Origin: JANQEU01 sp965242805
Lineage (GTDB): Bacteria; Bacteroidota; Bacteroidia; Cytophagales; Cyclobacteriaceae
Length of the DNA stretch: 64,000 nucleotides
Assembly: GCA_965242805.1 (NCBI GenBank)
Contig: CBDETD010000002.1
Span: forward strand, 1,364,001 to 1,428,000
Direction: 5' to 3'
The position numbers and the translations under genes are program-made. Of this stretch, positions 63,109-64,000 are shown piece by piece (the first letter of the stretch is position 1; each line of letters opens with the position of its first letter). The notes below the pieces were generated by a model, which was not told the DNA's origin, searched no databases, and saw only the letters and a program-made list of their open reading frames with translations.

Positions 63109-64000
63109 ATGTACAGTGTTGTAATTGTTGGTGGTGGAATCGTTGGTCTGGCCACTGCCGTAAAACTCAAAGAGTCCAATCCACGATTGAAGGTAGCTGT
63201 TCTTGAAAAAGAGAAGGAAATAGCCACTCATCAAACTGGACATAATAGTGGTGTCATTCATTCAGGACTCTACTATAAACCCGGAAGTCTGAAGGCTCTG
63301 AATTGTGTGGAAGGATATCACAAGCTTTTGAGGTTTTGTGATGAGGAAGAGATACCCTACGAGCTTTGTGGAAAAGTGGTTGTTGCCACACGCAAAGAAC
63401 AGATCCCAGTGTTAAATAATCTATATGAAAGAGGAGAACAAAATGGACTTAAAGGTTTACAAAAACTTATCGGTGATGAGTTAAAAGAACGCGAACCCTA
63501 TGTTTCGGGATTGCAAGGGATATTTGTGCCTCAAACTGGAATAATCGATTACAGGCAGGTCGCCAAAAAGTATGCTGAAAAATTCCAACATTTTGATGGT
63601 GAGGTAATTCCTGATAATGAGGTGAAAAGTATTTCGAAGGAAAGTACCTTTCTCAATATCTCAACTAATCACCGAACACTTAACACTAAACTGGTCATAA
63701 ACTGTGCTGGTCTGCAATCAGACTTGGTAGCTAAGTTGACCAGACCTGATGTCAACTACAGGATCATTCCATTTCGTGGTGAGTATTTTAAACTCCGTAA
63801 GGAAAAAGAACACTTGGTTAAAAACCTGATTTATCCTGTTCCTGATCCAAATTTTCCATTCCTGGGTGTTCATTTCACAAGAATGATAAGCGGAGGGGTT
63901 GAAGCTGGTCCCAATGCAGTCCTCGCCTATCGACGAGAGGGGTATACAAAGTCAGACTTTCACTTCACGGAACTATATGGAGCCATCACATATAAAGGTT
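63109..64000 (+). CDS. lhgO: L-2-hydroxyglutarate oxidase LhgO (3' partial)
   Basis: Reading from ATG 63109, the frame stays open to the right edge (about 297 codons). The N-terminus has the FAD-binding Rossmann motif VIVGGGIVGLATAVKL and the family hallmark HQTGHNSGVIHSGLYYKPGS. NCAGLQSD, PFRGEYFKL and GVHFTRMISGGVEAGPNAVLA follow, all typical of LhgO/L2HGDH. The enzyme oxidises L-2-hydroxyglutarate to 2-oxoglutarate, feeding electrons to the quinone pool. About a quarter of the usual ~400 residues is missing past the window edge. It starts 49 bp after the BNR gene. Confidence 0.93.
   Translation, partial: MYSVVIVGGGIVGLATAVKLKESNPRLKVAVLEKEKEIATHQTGHNSGVIHSGLYYKPGSLKALNCVEGYHKLLRFCDEEEIPYELCGKVVVATRKEQIPVLNNLYERGEQNGLKGLQKLIGDELKEREPYVSGLQGIFVPQTGIIDYRQVAKKYAEKFQHFDGEVIPDNEVKSISKESTFLNISTNHRTLNTKLVINCAGLQSDLVAKLTRPDVNYRIIPFRGEYFKLRKEKEHLVKNLIYPVPDPNFPFLGVHFTRMISGGVEAGPNAVLAYRREGYTKSDFHFTELYGAITYKG

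Noticed and set aside
1..64000. tRNA, rRNA or riboswitch genes
   Set aside because: Intergenic gaps are short and none shows a cloverleaf, rRNA-like sequence or a recognisable aptamer by eye; a covariance-model scan was not possible.

Overview
The window looks like a chromosomal segment from a gliding-type member of the Bacteroidota, most likely the Cytophagales (inference). Supporting signs are a giant surface protein ending in a gliding-motility/type IX secretion (T9SS) C-terminal domain followed by a PorP/SprF-family gene, AT-rich intergenic DNA without clear Shine-Dalgarno sequences, several perfect TAnnTTTG -7 boxes of the Bacteroidota primary sigma factor, and Bacteroidota-style gene neighbourhoods (etfB-etfA-bifunctional nuclease-nupC; miaB-sigma54 AAA-lptE-secG-groESL). 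I see no phage, plasmid, insertion sequence, CRISPR array, tRNA or rRNA.

Region 1 (1-21358): the 3' part of one enormous gene, open from the left edge to 20414 (about 6,800 codons visible). It encodes a chain of Ig-like/SprB-type domains with two cysteines each. It contains two tandem arrays of very long, almost identical repeats: 4 x 1245 bp (415 aa) at 1215-6194 and 5 x 1326 bp (442 aa) at 9651-16280. Each unit holds four domains. Synonymous differences alternate between neighbouring copies (ABAB / ABABA), which suggests amplification or conversion of two-unit blocks. The downstream sprF-like gene probably encodes the outer-membrane partner needed to export or anchor this adhesin. This adhesin locus is the most remarkable part of the window.

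Region 2 (21349-31383): a gamma-carbonic anhydrase/small membrane protein pair, a YceI-like lipoprotein, then a tight forward run: miaB, a receiver-less sigma54-type AAA activator, lptE, a long Lys/Glu-rich protein with a TPR-like end, and secG. A convergent conserved unknown gene and groES-groEL with a strong terminator follow. The functions are tRNA modification, envelope biogenesis, protein export and folding.

Region 3 (31413-43364): a membrane-anchored unknown, a sodium/solute symporter, pckA and mgsA (gluconeogenesis and triose-phosphate overflow), a reverse operon etfB-etfA-bifunctional nuclease-nupC, a small TPR protein, a quinone-oxidoreductase-like enzyme with dnaB, and a DnaQ-type exonuclease divergent from dnaB.

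Region 4 (43452-51160): an osmotic/ionic set: fused OtsAB trehalose synthase-phosphatase, a convergent overlapping GH15 hydrolase (possible trehalase), a K+ channel with RCK domains coupled to a small lipoprotein, a GPP34-family protein and a CPA1 Na+/H+ antiporter.

Region 5 (51307-64000): a PBP4/DacB-type peptidase lipoprotein, a three-gene RND efflux operon (adaptor, pump, TolC), an acetyl-CoA hydrolase/transferase family enzyme, a large secreted BNR/sortilin-like protein, and the start of lhgO, cut by the right edge. No non-coding gap exceeds about 300 bases; the largest, 42292-42557, carries a GC-armed inverted repeat.
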